From NCBI GenBank assembly GCA_017792345.1, contig CP051228.1:3688148-3752147 (forward strand): DNA of 64,000 nt. Reading direction: 5' to 3'. Origin of the DNA: Mesoflavibacter sp. (GTDB taxonomy: Bacteria; Pseudomonadota; Alphaproteobacteria; UBA8366; Aestuariispiraceae). Position numbers and translations under genes: made by a program. The notes beneath the pieces were generated by a model. It was not told the origin of the DNA. It worked only from the letters and a program-made list of their open reading frames with translations, and did not search any database. Within the stretch, counting starts at the first letter, position 1. Each line of letters opens with the position of its first letter. Below, piece by piece: positions 9,446-18,528 of this stretch.

Positions 9446-10519
9446 GTGACCGAGCGTAATTCCGATCAGACCGAAGACACCGCGGCAGGCGGGGAGACAG
9501 AGGCCCCGCCGCCGCGTAAACGCCCTGCGGCGCGAATCCTGCGCCGTGCCCTGATTTCATTTCTATTCTTGATCCTGCTGACCGGGGGCGGCGCGGCGTG
9601 GCTGTTCCATTGGGCCCAAACCGTCCATCGCCAGGCCGGTCCGCTGACAGTGGACACGACCGTTGTGATCGAGCCCGGTTCCGGACTGCAGCGTATTGCC
9701 CGGAATCTAGCGGAATCTGGGGTGATCGATCATCCGGAAGTCTTCATTGCTATGTTGCGCTATTCCGGTGACCACACGCGACTTAAGGCGGGCGAGTACC
9801 GTTTCGAGGCCGGTCTCTCCCAGGCCGAAGTGGCGGGCAAACTGATTGAACACGACGTTCTGGTGCATTTCCTCACGGTCCCTGAAGGACTGACGGTTGC
9901 GGAAGTGCTGGAGATCGTCGCGACCGCCGATGGGCTGACCGGCGAGATGCCGGCACCGCCGGAAGAGGGCAGCCTGCTGCCGGAGACCTATCAGTATCGG
10001 CGCGGCGACACGCGGGCCGATGTCTTGGGCCGTATGCAGGCGTCCATGGATGCGGCACTCATGGACCTCTGGGAAGGCCGGGCGGAGAATCTGCCGGTTT
10101 CGACGCCGCGTGAAGCGCTTATCCTGGCTTCCATCGTCGAGAAGGAAACCGGGGTCGCCGCCGAACGCGCCCGGGTCGCTGCGGTCTTCGTGAACCGGCT
10201 GCGGCGCGGCATGCGGCTGCAATCCGATCCGACCGTCGTTTATGCCCTGACCGGCGGACAGGCGCCCCTGGGGCGCGCCCTGACCCGCCAGGATTGGAAG
10301 GTCGACAATCCCTACAATACCTATCGGATCGACGGGCTTCCGCCGGGGCCGATCGCGAATCCCGGCCGGCTTACCTTGCAGGCGACCCTGAACCCGGCGG
10401 CGACCAAGGAACTTTACTTCGTGGCCGACGGCACCGGCGGCCACGCCTTTGCGGAAACCCTGGCGCAGCACAATCGCAACGTCGCCAAATGGCGCAAGAT
10501 CCGCAGCCAGACCGACTAG
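9446..10519 (+). CDS. mltG: endolytic murein transglycosylase MltG
   Basis: Inner-membrane lytic transglycosylase (YceG family) that cuts nascent glycan strands and is thought to terminate peptidoglycan polymerisation. 357 aa. A cytoplasmic Pro/Arg-rich N-terminus is followed by one membrane helix (about 35-55), a LysM-like region, and the catalytic domain with Glu232 in ASIVEKETG, then PLGRALTRQDWK and PYNTY motifs. It starts at GTG. Its TAG stop forms the first three bases of a 264-bp palindromic element. Confidence 0.93.
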   Translation: MTERNSDQTEDTAAGGETEAPPPRKRPAARILRRALISFLFLILLTGGGAAWLFHWAQTVHRQAGPLTVDTTVVIEPGSGLQRIARNLAESGVIDHPEVFIAMLRYSGDHTRLKAGEYRFEAGLSQAEVAGKLIEHDVLVHFLTVPEGLTVAEVLEIVATADGLTGEMPAPPEEGSLLPETYQYRRGDTRADVLGRMQASMDAALMDLWEGRAENLPVSTPREALILASIVEKETGVAAERARVAAVFVNRLRRGMRLQSDPTVVYALTGGQAPLGRALTRQDWKVDNPYNTYRIDGLPPGPIANPGRLTLQATLNPAATKELYFVADGTGGHAFAETLAQHNRNVAKWRKIRSQTD

Positions 10520-10780
10520 AGGGGTATGCTTTCAGGTGGAATCACCTGAGATCGGTTTGGCGGGTTGTGGGTTAGGAGCGTCGGCGCAGGCGATGCGGGG
10601 CATCGTCCAGCCGACGCGACGACACCGACGGCCCGCCATACCGACCTTCGGCGCCGTTTTCTGCTCCCTGGACCGCGTCGCGGCACGCTTCCGATGCCCC
10701 GCATCGCCACGCGCGCCGCTCCTAACCAGGACGCCGAAGACAGCGTCTCAGGCGCTTCCATCTGAACGCATACCCCTCTA
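10517..10780. repeat. 264-bp imperfect palindromic repeat element
   Basis: Two 89-base arms (10517-10605 and 10692-10780) are inverted copies of each other. The outer 34 bases match with 4 differences (both arms begin TAGAGGGGTATGC), and inner blocks GGTTAGGAGCG and GCGATGCGGGGCATCG match perfectly. The 86-base centre is also partly self-complementary. The two strands therefore encode similar peptides (RGVCFQVESPE and RGVCVQMEAPE), explaining spurious ORFs on both. No transposase is present. It resembles a non-autonomous palindromic repeat (MITE-like) and may double as the mltG terminator. Confidence 0.8.
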
Positions 10781-10938
10781 TTCCTTATCGTCAAAAGGTA
10801 TCGACGTCGAAGGGCGGGCATAACCCCTTGCCATAATTTCAGCTACTTGCTTGAATTGCCTCGTGTAAACAGGGTGCAATTCTGCGCTGCACTTCTTGTT
10901 CGCGGCGCGGGTGCGGTCTTCGGAAGGAGAACAGCGGC

Positions 10939-12129
10939 GTGCTGCTACATCTTCTGTTGAAATACCTGGTACGCTCGGGATCTCTGGAATTGGAGTGTCC
11001 CGACGGTGCGGTACACCGATACGGCGACGGTACCGGGGCGCCGGTTCGTATCAAATTCCACGACGCGATGGCGATGAACCGGGCGGCGTTTTTCCCCAGG
11101 CTGCGCATTGGGGAGGCCTATGTCGACGGCACGATGACCATTGAGAAGGGGACATTGAAGGATTTCCTCTATGTCGTCGGTCACAACCTGGTTGTTCAGC
11201 AGGATGGCGTGCTGCAGCGGATCGGCCGACGGTTTCAGAATGTGGTCAATCTCGCCGCAACCTATAATCCGGTCGGCAAGGCGCAGAAGAACGTCGCCCA
11301 CCATTACGACCTGAACGGCGAGTTCTTCGAACTGTTCCTGGATTCCGACAGGCAGTATTCCTGCGCCTATTTCGAGACGCCGGACACGGATCTGGAAACC
11401 GCTCAGGTCGCCAAGAAGGCGCATGTGGCGAAGAAGCTGAGGATCGAACCGGGAATGAAGGTCCTGGATATCGGATCGGGCTGGGGCGGTCTCGGGCTCT
11501 ATCTCGCCCAGAATTACGATTGCGACGTGACCGGGGTCACCTTGTCCGTCGAACAGCACAAAGTGTCGAACCAGCGGGCGAGGGAAGCGGGCATCGACGA
11601 TCGTGTGCGTTTCGAACTGAAGGATTACCGACATCTCGACCAGCGCTTCGACCGGATCGTGTCCGTCGGCATGTTCGAACATGTCGGCCCGCGCCACTAC
11701 GACGAGTTCTTCGCCAAGGTGAAAGACCTTCTGAAGGATGACGGCATCGCGATGATCCACACGATCGGCCGGATGGGAACGCCGGAGCCGATCAGCCCGT
11801 GGATGCGAAAGTACATTTTCCCCGGCGCCTACCTGCCGACCCTGACCGAAATCACCCGGCCGATCGAGAAGCAGTGGCTCTGGCTCACCGATTTTGAGGT
11901 CTGGCGCGAACATTACGCCGACACGTTGTTGCGCTGGCACGAAAGGTTCATGGCGAACCGCGGCAAGGTCCGGGCGCTCTATGACGAGAAGTTCTGCCGG
12001 ATGTGGGAAATGTATCTTCTGGGGTGCGAGATGGGGTTCCGTATCCAGGAGCTTTGCGTCTTTCAGATCCAACTGGCCCGCAAGATCGATACTGTTCCGC
12101 GCAGCCGGGCCTATCTCTACCGGAACTGA
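10939..12129 (+). CDS. cfa: cyclopropane-fatty-acyl-phospholipid synthase family methyltransferase
   Basis: Uses S-adenosylmethionine to methylenate double bonds of membrane phospholipid acyl chains. 396 aa. An N-terminal lipid-binding region (1-150) includes EAYVDGTMTIEKG; the SAM-binding motif VLDIGSGWGGLG is at about 174-185, and the C-terminus has EHVGPRHYDEFF and an aromatic LPTLTEI region typical of Cfa. The GTG start is supported by GAAGGAGA 9 bases upstream. It stands alone after the palindromic element; no regulator is visible. Other members of the family methylate different lipids, so the exact product is not certain. Confidence 0.9.
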   Translation: MLLHLLLKYLVRSGSLELECPDGAVHRYGDGTGAPVRIKFHDAMAMNRAAFFPRLRIGEAYVDGTMTIEKGTLKDFLYVVGHNLVVQQDGVLQRIGRRFQNVVNLAATYNPVGKAQKNVAHHYDLNGEFFELFLDSDRQYSCAYFETPDTDLETAQVAKKAHVAKKLRIEPGMKVLDIGSGWGGLGLYLAQNYDCDVTGVTLSVEQHKVSNQRAREAGIDDRVRFELKDYRHLDQRFDRIVSVGMFEHVGPRHYDEFFAKVKDLLKDDGIAMIHTIGRMGTPEPISPWMRKYIFPGAYLPTLTEITRPIEKQWLWLTDFEVWREHYADTLLRWHERFMANRGKVRALYDEKFCRMWEMYLLGCEMGFRIQELCVFQIQLARKIDTVPRSRAYLYRN

Positions 12130-12214
12130 ACAGTCGCCCCGCCACCCACATCGCAGTGTAACGTTCGGCCAATACCATTAAGGCGACACTGTCCCAAGCG
12201 AAGGAAGCGCCCCG

Positions 12215-13171
12215 GTGAAACATGGTCTGTTCTTGACGGCGTTGCTGTTCGCCGCCGCCCCCGCCGCCGCCGGGGAGTTCATCGTCGTCGGCGACTTGCC
12301 CTATAACTCCGCACAGGAGGTGACCTTCCGGGAAGCGATAGCGCCCGTGATCGTCGCGGCGGATGTGCCCTTCGTCATCCATGCCGGCGACATCAAGGGC
12401 AGCAAGGAAGTCTGCTCCGATGCCTTGCTGATAGAGCGACGGGACGCGATTTACGCGCTGAAGCCGGGACGGGTGTTCTATACGCCGGGGGATAACGAAT
12501 GGACCGATTGCGACCGGGACTCGTCCGGTCTGGCGATGCGCGAATACGACCGGTTGGACCGGTTGCGGACCCTGTTTTTTGACCCGGCGCCGGAACCGCC
12601 GGAAGCCCTTTCGGTCGTGCGGCAGGAGGGGTATCCGGAGAATGCCCGTTGGTGGGACGGCGAGTCGCTGTTTCTGACCCTGCATATCGTCGGCACCAAT
12701 AACGGCCGCCGGCAGATCCTGATGGACGATGTCGACGATGCGCTCGCCTGGGTCGATGCCCGCGATGCGGCGAATGCGCAATGGCTGGACGCGGCGGTCG
12801 CCGAGGCGATGGCACGGAATGCGCGGGCCGTGATCGTTGCGGCCCAGGCTGACCTGACCGAACCATGGGGCAGTGGTCCCTGTACCGCCTCGAAGCGCCA
12901 GGAATGCGACGCCTTTGCCGATATCCGGGACAGGTTGGTTCAAGCGGCGACAACTTTCGGAAAGCCCGTCTTGTACATCCATGGCGATACCGACCCCTAT
13001 TGCCTGGACAGGACGTTTGGCGGCGAGGCCGCGCCAAATCTCTGGCGTCTGAACGGTGCTGGGGATTATGCTGTCATTGACGCGGTACGGGTAACTGTCT
13101 CGCCGGGGGAGGAAACGCCATTCAAGGCGGCAACATTGCTGGACGGAGTGGCGCCGACAGACGAGTGCTGA
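12215..13171 (+). CDS. exported metallophosphoesterase-like protein
   Basis: 318 aa with a cleavable signal peptide (about 1-19, ending AAAPAAAG). After it come spaced metal-site-like motifs of the calcineurin-type phosphoesterase fold: VVGDLPYN (about 26), IHAGDIKGS (about 55), YTPGDNEWTD (about 90) and a late YIHGDTDPY (about 252). This supports a periplasmic or secreted phosphatase-like enzyme, although the spacing is looser than in well-known members and the substrate is unknown. It starts at GTG preceded by a purine-rich GAAGGAAG. Four cysteines in the C-terminal half suggest disulfides. Confidence 0.7.
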   Translation: MKHGLFLTALLFAAAPAAAGEFIVVGDLPYNSAQEVTFREAIAPVIVAADVPFVIHAGDIKGSKEVCSDALLIERRDAIYALKPGRVFYTPGDNEWTDCDRDSSGLAMREYDRLDRLRTLFFDPAPEPPEALSVVRQEGYPENARWWDGESLFLTLHIVGTNNGRRQILMDDVDDALAWVDARDAANAQWLDAAVAEAMARNARAVIVAAQADLTEPWGSGPCTASKRQECDAFADIRDRLVQAATTFGKPVLYIHGDTDPYCLDRTFGGEAAPNLWRLNGAGDYAVIDAVRVTVSPGEETPFKAATLLDGVAPTDEC

Positions 13172-13273
13172 CCCGCCCGTTAGCGGGATATTTAACCGTC
13201 GACGGGTAATCAGGAATCGGATCGTCTATCCAGGCGAGAATATTTCGTCCGGCCGAGGGTTAGGGGTTAGACT

Positions 13274-15382
13274 TTGGGGACGCCGTCCGTGTCGTCAGCC
13301 GACATGCTGTGGGTTATCACCGCCGCCTGTCTGGTTTTTCTCATGCAATTGGGATTCTGTGCGCTGGAAGCTGGCCTGGTCCGCTCCCGTAACAGCATCA
13401 ATGTCGTCGCAAAGAATTTCGTGGACCTGTGCATCGCCGGATTCGCCTTCTGGCTGATCGGCGCGCATCTGATGTTCGCGGATGGGGCCATCGCGGTCCG
13501 TGGTGCGGCGGGTGACGCTAACCTGACCGTGGCCCAGGGCTGGGGCGTCACGGTCCTGATTTTCCAGATCATGTTCTGCGGCACGGCGACGACGATCATT
13601 TCCGGCGCTGTGGCCGAACGGATGCGGTTCAGCAGCTATGCCCTGGTCGTCACCCTGGTCGCGGCCTTCGTTTATCCGGTCTTCGGCGGATGGGCCTGGC
13701 AGGGAATAGACGGCGGCGCACCCGGCTGGCTGGAGGCGCGCGGTTTCCACGATTTCGCCGGATCGACCGTGGTGCATTCCATCGGCGGATGGGTCGCGCT
13801 TGCGTTGTTGTTCATCATCGGCCCGCGCCTGGGCCGGTTCGGGCCGGACGGCCGTAAACCGCAACCCAGCAACATGCCCTTGGCCGGGCTGGGCGTCTTG
13901 CTGATGTGGCTGGGATGGATGGGCTTCAATGGCGGCTCGACCCTGGCATTCGAGGCACGGGTTGCCCCGATCCTGCTGAACACGCTGATCGCCGGTTTCT
14001 CCGGCGGTCTTTGCGCGCTAGTGGTTGCCATTGTCGGCCGCCGTCCGACACGCATCGACATGTTGTTGTTCGGGGCGCTGGGCGGGTTGGTCGCGGTTAC
14101 CGCCGGCGCCGACGTCTATGGTGAGCACGCCGCCGCGATTGTCGGCGTGATCGGTGCTGCAGCGGTCTATCTGGGCAATGCGGTATTGGAGAAGATGCGC
14201 ATCGACGATGCCGTCGGCGCCGTGCCGGTGCATCTCTTCGCCGGCATTGCCGGGACGCTCGCCGTCCCCTTCTTCGCAGAGGCTGGGACCATGTCGCATC
14301 CGCTGATGCAGCAGATTGCGGTACAGGTGCTGGGAATCGGATCCATCGGCGCGGCGACCTTCATCGTCTCCTACGCCGTGTTGTTCATCGTCAACCGGGT
14401 GGTGCCGTTCCGAGTGTCGGCCGAGGCGGAACATCTGGGTCTGAACGTGGTCGAACACAGCGAGACGACACCGATCGCGGATTTGGTCGAGGATATGCAG
14501 GCCCATCAGGCGACGGGCGACATCACGCAGGATGTCCGTGTCGAATTGGGGTCCGAGGTCGAGCCGATCGCCGCCCAATACAATCGCGTCGTGGCGCGGC
14601 TTCGGGATGACAGCGAACGTCTTCAGCGCGCCTTTGCCCAATTGAACGAGGCCAAGGCCGGTGCGGAAAGCGCGAACCGGTCGAAATCGGCCTTCCTGGC
14701 GAATATGAGCCACGAGCTGCGAACGCCGCTGAACGCGATCATCGGATTTTCTGAGATCATGTGCGCCGAAACCTTCGGTCCGTTGGGTTCGGACAACCGA
14801 TACAAGGATTATGCCGTCACCATCCGCGAGGCCGGATCGCACCTTCTATCCCTGGTTAACGATTTGTTGGAGCATTCGCGGATTGAGGCCGGGAAGCAGG
14901 AATTGCGCGAAAGCAAGATCGATGTCAGCACGCTCTTGAACTCGGTCATCCGGTTCACGCATGACACGGCCGCGACCAAACAAGTCCGCCTTCATCTGGA
15001 AGAGATCGAGGGATTGCCCTATCTGATCGCGGACGAGCGTCTGTTGCGGCAAATCCTGCTGAATCTGATTTCGAACGCGATCAAATTCACCGGGCCGGAC
15101 GGATCGGTGACGGTCTCCGCGCGGGTCGACGACACAATGCGCGTCGAGATTTCCGTGACAGACAACGGAATTGGCATGTCGGAGGACGAGATCGAGCTGG
15201 CGCTGCAGCCCTTCACCCAGATCGACAATGCCTATTCCAAAAGCCATGCCGGGACCGGTCTGGGCCTTCCACTGGCGAAATCCATGATGCGTATTCACGG
15301 CGGCCATTTGGCCATACGGTCCGCCAAGGGAGTCGGCACCACGGTGTCGATCCGTTTCCCCGAAAGCCGGTCTTCCCGGTAA
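13274..15382 (+). CDS. ammonium transporter-histidine kinase fusion (Amt sensor kinase)
   Basis: One 702-aa protein joins an ammonium transporter to a histidine kinase. Residues ~10-390 form an 11-helix Amt channel. It keeps the pore twin histidines (His168 in STVVHSIGG, His320 in VPVHLFAG), the Asp in HDFAGS and Amt signatures such as GFCALEAGLVRSRNS. A ~75-residue linker leads to HisKA with phospho-acceptor His480 (MSHELRTPLNAI), then an HATPase domain (NLISNAIKFT, DNGIGMS, GTGLGLPL). The conserved pore suggests it still binds or conducts ammonium and signals directly. The start is uncertain among TTG 13274, GTG 13289 and ATG 13304. No glnK or response regulator is adjacent. Confidence 0.88.
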   Translation: MGTPSVSSADMLWVITAACLVFLMQLGFCALEAGLVRSRNSINVVAKNFVDLCIAGFAFWLIGAHLMFADGAIAVRGAAGDANLTVAQGWGVTVLIFQIMFCGTATTIISGAVAERMRFSSYALVVTLVAAFVYPVFGGWAWQGIDGGAPGWLEARGFHDFAGSTVVHSIGGWVALALLFIIGPRLGRFGPDGRKPQPSNMPLAGLGVLLMWLGWMGFNGGSTLAFEARVAPILLNTLIAGFSGGLCALVVAIVGRRPTRIDMLLFGALGGLVAVTAGADVYGEHAAAIVGVIGAAAVYLGNAVLEKMRIDDAVGAVPVHLFAGIAGTLAVPFFAEAGTMSHPLMQQIAVQVLGIGSIGAATFIVSYAVLFIVNRVVPFRVSAEAEHLGLNVVEHSETTPIADLVEDMQAHQATGDITQDVRVELGSEVEPIAAQYNRVVARLRDDSERLQRAFAQLNEAKAGAESANRSKSAFLANMSHELRTPLNAIIGFSEIMCAETFGPLGSDNRYKDYAVTIREAGSHLLSLVNDLLEHSRIEAGKQELRESKIDVSTLLNSVIRFTHDTAATKQVRLHLEEIEGLPYLIADERLLRQILLNLISNAIKFTGPDGSVTVSARVDDTMRVEISVTDNGIGMSEDEIELALQPFTQIDNAYSKSHAGTGLGLPLAKSMMRIHGGHLAIRSAKGVGTTVSIRFPESRSSR

Positions 15383-15399
15383 GGCGGCCCGCCGATCGG

Positions 15400-16644
15400 C
15401 TACAGCCAGTCGGTCTCGAACGGATAGGAGGACATGCGCTCAACACCGGTTTCGGTGATGATCACCTGTTCCTCCAGCTTGACGCCCTCGCGGCCGCCTT
15501 CGACCCCGATGAAGCTTTCGACGCAGACGACCATGCCGGGTTCGAACACCCCGTCATAGCCTTTCGCGTCGAAATCGGCGCGGTGCTTGATCGACGGATA
15601 TTCATCGGCCAGCCCGACACCATGCATGCAACTGGCATAGCGGTTGGACAGGAACTCTTCCGGAATGGACCATGCGTCCATGGTGACCTCCCGGAAGCTG
15701 CGGCCCGGGCCGAGGATGCCGATATTGTGTTCGATCTGCTCAAAGGCTTTGGCATAGAGCCGCCGCTGTTCGTCCGTCGGCTTTGCGCCGCAGATCCAGG
15801 CCCGCGAGATGTCCGAGCAATAGCCGTAGGGACCGACCAGATCGGTGTCGAAGCTGACCATGTCGCCGGCTTCGATCGGGCGCATGGAGCATTCCCGGAA
15901 CCAAGGATTGGTGCGCGGGCCGGAGGACAAAAGCCGGGTTTCGATCCATTCGCCCCCCATCCGGATATTGACCTCGTGCAGCTTCGCCCACAGCGCATTC
16001 TCGGTGATGCCCGGTTCCAGGATGTCGTGCATCTCCCGGATGCCCTGTTCGCAGGCGTCCATCGATTTGCGCATCAGGACCAGCTCTTCCGGCGATTTCA
16101 CGCAGCGCGCCAGTTCCGCCAGGCCTTCTCCCTCATGCAGGCTCAACTGTTTGTCGCGCAGTGCCTCGGTCGGCATCATGGACAGATGGTCGATCGCGAT
16201 GCGGCGGTTGCCGCCACCGTGCTTCTGAACCAGGTCGGCGATCTGGTCGGCGAAGATTCGGGCGCGGTCCGGGCCGCGATGGGCGACGGTGAAGAAATAG
16301 AAGGATGGGATCGTCCGGTATTCGTCGACGCCGGGCAGGTCTTCCGCCAGATGCGGGTGGTTGGCATAGTCGAACAGGACGACCGGACCGTCGGTGCAGA
16401 CAAAGACGCAGCGGGTTTCGTAATGCGCACACCAGACCTGCATGTTGGTCGCGTCGGTCGCATAGCGCGTGTTCAATTGGTTGAAGAACAGGCCGCCTGC
16501 GAAGTCGCCTTCCCGCAGCTTCTCCCGCAATCGCTCCAGGCGATAGGCACGGACGATGTCCAGGTCGACCGGCGCCTCCGAAAACTCCATCGCGCCGTGT
16601 TGACGGGCCTGACTTCCCGCGCCGAACCGTGAATTCAACCCCAT
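15400..16644 (-). CDS. dddP: M24-family metalloenzyme, probable DMSP lyase DddP
   Basis: 414 aa with a pita-bread (M24) fold. DddP cleaves dimethylsulfoniopropionate to dimethyl sulfide and acrylate. Putative metal ligands are Asp266 and Asp268 (SFDTD), Asp278 (CSDIS), His341 (MHGVGL), Glu376 (CVES) and Glu391. Their spacing of 2, 10, 63, 35 and 15 is, from memory, almost that of characterised roseobacter DddP. Tyr336 and Asp347, five before and six after the histidine, match its catalytic Tyr/Asp positions. RYATDATNMQVW and GGEWIETRLLSSGPRTNPWF are strongly DddP-like. A relative acting on another substrate, or a plain Xaa-Pro-type peptidase, remains possible. Neighbours give no DMSP context. 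Confidence 0.72.
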   Translation of the reverse strand: MGLNSRFGAGSQARQHGAMEFSEAPVDLDIVRAYRLERLREKLREGDFAGGLFFNQLNTRYATDATNMQVWCAHYETRCVFVCTDGPVVLFDYANHPHLAEDLPGVDEYRTIPSFYFFTVAHRGPDRARIFADQIADLVQKHGGGNRRIAIDHLSMMPTEALRDKQLSLHEGEGLAELARCVKSPEELVLMRKSMDACEQGIREMHDILEPGITENALWAKLHEVNIRMGGEWIETRLLSSGPRTNPWFRECSMRPIEAGDMVSFDTDLVGPYGYCSDISRAWICGAKPTDEQRRLYAKAFEQIEHNIGILGPGRSFREVTMDAWSIPEEFLSNRYASCMHGVGLADEYPSIKHRADFDAKGYDGVFEPGMVVCVESFIGVEGGREGVKLEEQVIITETGVERMSSYPFETDWL

Positions 16645-16778
16645 CGCGTGTCCTCCCCAGATGCGTCATGCCGGATGACTGTTCCATCCAGATTTCGGCA
16701 TTCATGGGCGGCGCGGTCTCCCGTTAGCGACGTAAATGCGCTGAAAAGGACTTGCGGGACACGGTCATCGGGAAACCC

Positions 16779-17465
16779 TCAGGACGCGCGGCTGCGCTTA
16801 CGGGCGTACATGGCCTCGTCCGCGCGGCTGAACAGGGTTTCCGCCTGATCCTTTGGACCGTAGGGGACGGTGCCGAAGGACGCGCGGATTGGAATCTGGA
16901 CGCCATGCCAGGGCACGGTGGCATAGTTCAGCAACTGGTCCAGGCATCGGACCCGTTTGCGCGCGCCGTCCAGGGTCGCCTCGGTCAGGATGATCGCGAA
17001 TTCGTCGCCGCCGATCCGGGCGACCGCATCCGTATCGCGGGTATGGCGGGACAGGATGGTACCGACGGCGGACAGCACCAGGTCGCCAGCTGCGTGGCCA
17101 TGGGTGTCGTTGACGGCCTTGAAGCCGTCCAGATCGACAATGACCAGGACACCTTTCTCACCGAAACGGCGGGTCCGGGCCAGGGCACCTTCCATCGCCG
17201 CCTCGAAGCCGCGCCGGTTCAGAAGGCCGGTCACCTCATCCGTGCGCGCCTGATGTTCCAGAACCGCGACACGGCGCTGGGCATCGGCCAGTTCCGCGCG
17301 TGCCTCCATCGCCATGCTCAGCGCGTCTTCCAGAAGGCGGCGATAGCTGCGTGCCTCGGCCAGATCGTCCGGCAGATCGCTGGTCAGTTCCTCTGCCAGG
17401 ACCGCGGCCGGCACAATACCGCCGCTCGCAGCCACGAGGTCACCCTTGTTCAGAATCTCGGTCAT
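16779..17465 (-). CDS. diguanylate cyclase (GGDEF domain)
   Basis: Makes cyclic di-GMP from two GTP. About 228 aa and soluble. The ~60-residue N-terminus is followed by a short helical, coiled-coil-like connector (SYRRLLEDALSMAMEARAELA), then the GGDEF domain. This has the metal Asp in VDLDGFKAVND, the active-site RIGGDEF and an upstream RDTD inhibitory site, so it should be active and product-inhibited. ATG 17465 is preferred over GTG 17486 because GGGAGAGG precedes it. A tandem CtrA-type box lies ~100 bases upstream, suggesting cell-cycle control. Confidence 0.9.
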   Translation of the reverse strand: MTEILNKGDLVAASGGIVPAAVLAEELTSDLPDDLAEARSYRRLLEDALSMAMEARAELADAQRRVAVLEHQARTDEVTGLLNRRGFEAAMEGALARTRRFGEKGVLVIVDLDGFKAVNDTHGHAAGDLVLSAVGTILSRHTRDTDAVARIGGDEFAIILTEATLDGARKRVRCLDQLLNYATVPWHGVQIPIRASFGTVPYGPKDQAETLFSRADEAMYARKRSRAS

Positions 17466-17562
17466 ATCCAAACCCTCTCCCGTCACGCGGTGTCGTTTCG
17501 ACGGTCAAAGGTTCAAACCCCATGCCAAACCGGGAATCCCGGAGTCTTGCGGATTCTTTCAG

Positions 17563-17588
17563 TTAACGGGTCGTTAACCGATTGTTAA
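17563..17588. promoter_or_regulatory. tandem CtrA-type binding box
   Basis: Three TTAA tetramers at 17563-17566, 17574-17577 and 17585-17588 are separated by exactly seven bases each (TTAA-N7-TTAA-N7-TTAA). This is two overlapping copies of the alphaproteobacterial CtrA recognition sequence. It lies ~98 bases upstream of the diguanylate cyclase start and ~46 bases beyond the stop of the divergently placed hydrolase gene, so the cyclase is the likely target. Confidence 0.65.
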
Positions 17589-17633
17589 CCAGGGATATTC
17601 TGCCGCGGAGTCGGAATCGGATTCCTAGTATCG

Positions 17634-18515
17634 TCATACGGATTGCAAGAAGGTTCGCAGCACCGGGATCAACGCATCCGGCGCCTCTTCCTGAACAAAA
17701 TGGCCGCAATCGATGGGGATCGTACGGATGTCGTCCGCGAAGACGCGCCAGTCGGGTTCCGGGTCCGTCGTCGTGTAACCGGTTCCATAGGGTACCAGCA
17801 GTGGGCAGGCCAGCTTCCGGCCCGCCGCGCGGTCCGCGCGGTCGGCTTCCAGGTCCAGCCCGGCGCCGGCGCGGTAGTCCGCAGCGGCGCCTGCCTGGAC
17901 AGAGGGCTTTCGATAGGCCTCCAGATAGCGGCGCGCCGCGTCCGCGGTCAGGGGCGTTCCGGCCCATCGCTCCAGAAGATGCCCGATCAGGTCGTCGGAT
18001 GCCTGGCGCAGGATCGCTTCGACCAGGGGCGCCGGTTGCGCCAGAAGCGGCCAGTGAAAGGCATGGTTGGCGGACCGGTAGGTCATCGCCTCCCAGACCG
18101 CCACCGTCGGCACCGTGTCGATGGAGACGAGGCCGGCGACCTTTTCGGGAAAGTCCAGGGCCAGACGGTAGGCTGCCCGCGCGCCCCTGTCGTGGCCCAC
18201 CAGCAGAAACCGCTCATGGCCGAGCGCGGTCATCATTGCCGCCAAACTATGCGCCACACTGCGTCGGTCGAAAGGGGCGCCGCTGTCGGCCGCCGCCGGC
18301 CCCGGAGAAGCGCCATAGCCGGGCAGGTCCGGCACGATGACGCGATACTGGTCGGTGAATGCCGGGGCGGTCAGGCGAAAGGTATGACCGGTCTGCGGAA
18401 AGCCGTGCAGCATGAGGAGGGGACGGCCGGTCCCGGCGCTGCGAACCAGGAGCGGTCCATGGTCCGTTTTGATCCTCTCCCGCTGAAAATCGTCCCAAGC
18501 AATCGTTCCGTTCAT
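17634..18515 (-). CDS. alpha/beta hydrolase, haloacetate dehalogenase-like
   Basis: About 293 aa. Oxyanion segment LLMLHGFPQTG, then VPDLPGYGASPG, and nucleophile Asp in VGHDRGARAAYRLALD. Asp in the elbow with the following Arg is the pattern of fluoroacetate dehalogenases and epoxide-hydrolase relatives rather than esterases. The C-terminal CGHFVQEEAPD supplies the catalytic His. A cap region (about 140-215) contains the aromatic FHWPLLAQP. ATG 18515 is chosen because GGAGA lies 6 bases upstream; GTG 18533 is the alternative. It is divergent from a CGNR-type regulator across a dyad, suggesting local control. The substrate is not certain. Confidence 0.83.
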   Translation of the reverse strand: MNGTIAWDDFQRERIKTDHGPLLVRSAGTGRPLLMLHGFPQTGHTFRLTAPAFTDQYRVIVPDLPGYGASPGPAAADSGAPFDRRSVAHSLAAMMTALGHERFLLVGHDRGARAAYRLALDFPEKVAGLVSIDTVPTVAVWEAMTYRSANHAFHWPLLAQPAPLVEAILRQASDDLIGHLLERWAGTPLTADAARRYLEAYRKPSVQAGAAADYRAGAGLDLEADRADRAAGRKLACPLLVPYGTGYTTTDPEPDWRVFADDIRTIPIDCGHFVQEEAPDALIPVLRTFLQSV

Positions 18516-18528
18516 GACATTCTCCAAT

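Noticed and set aside
10449-10823. Small frames on both strands in the palindrome
   Set aside because: Both arise from the same inverted repeat, which makes similar peptides on each strand; not evidence of a gene.
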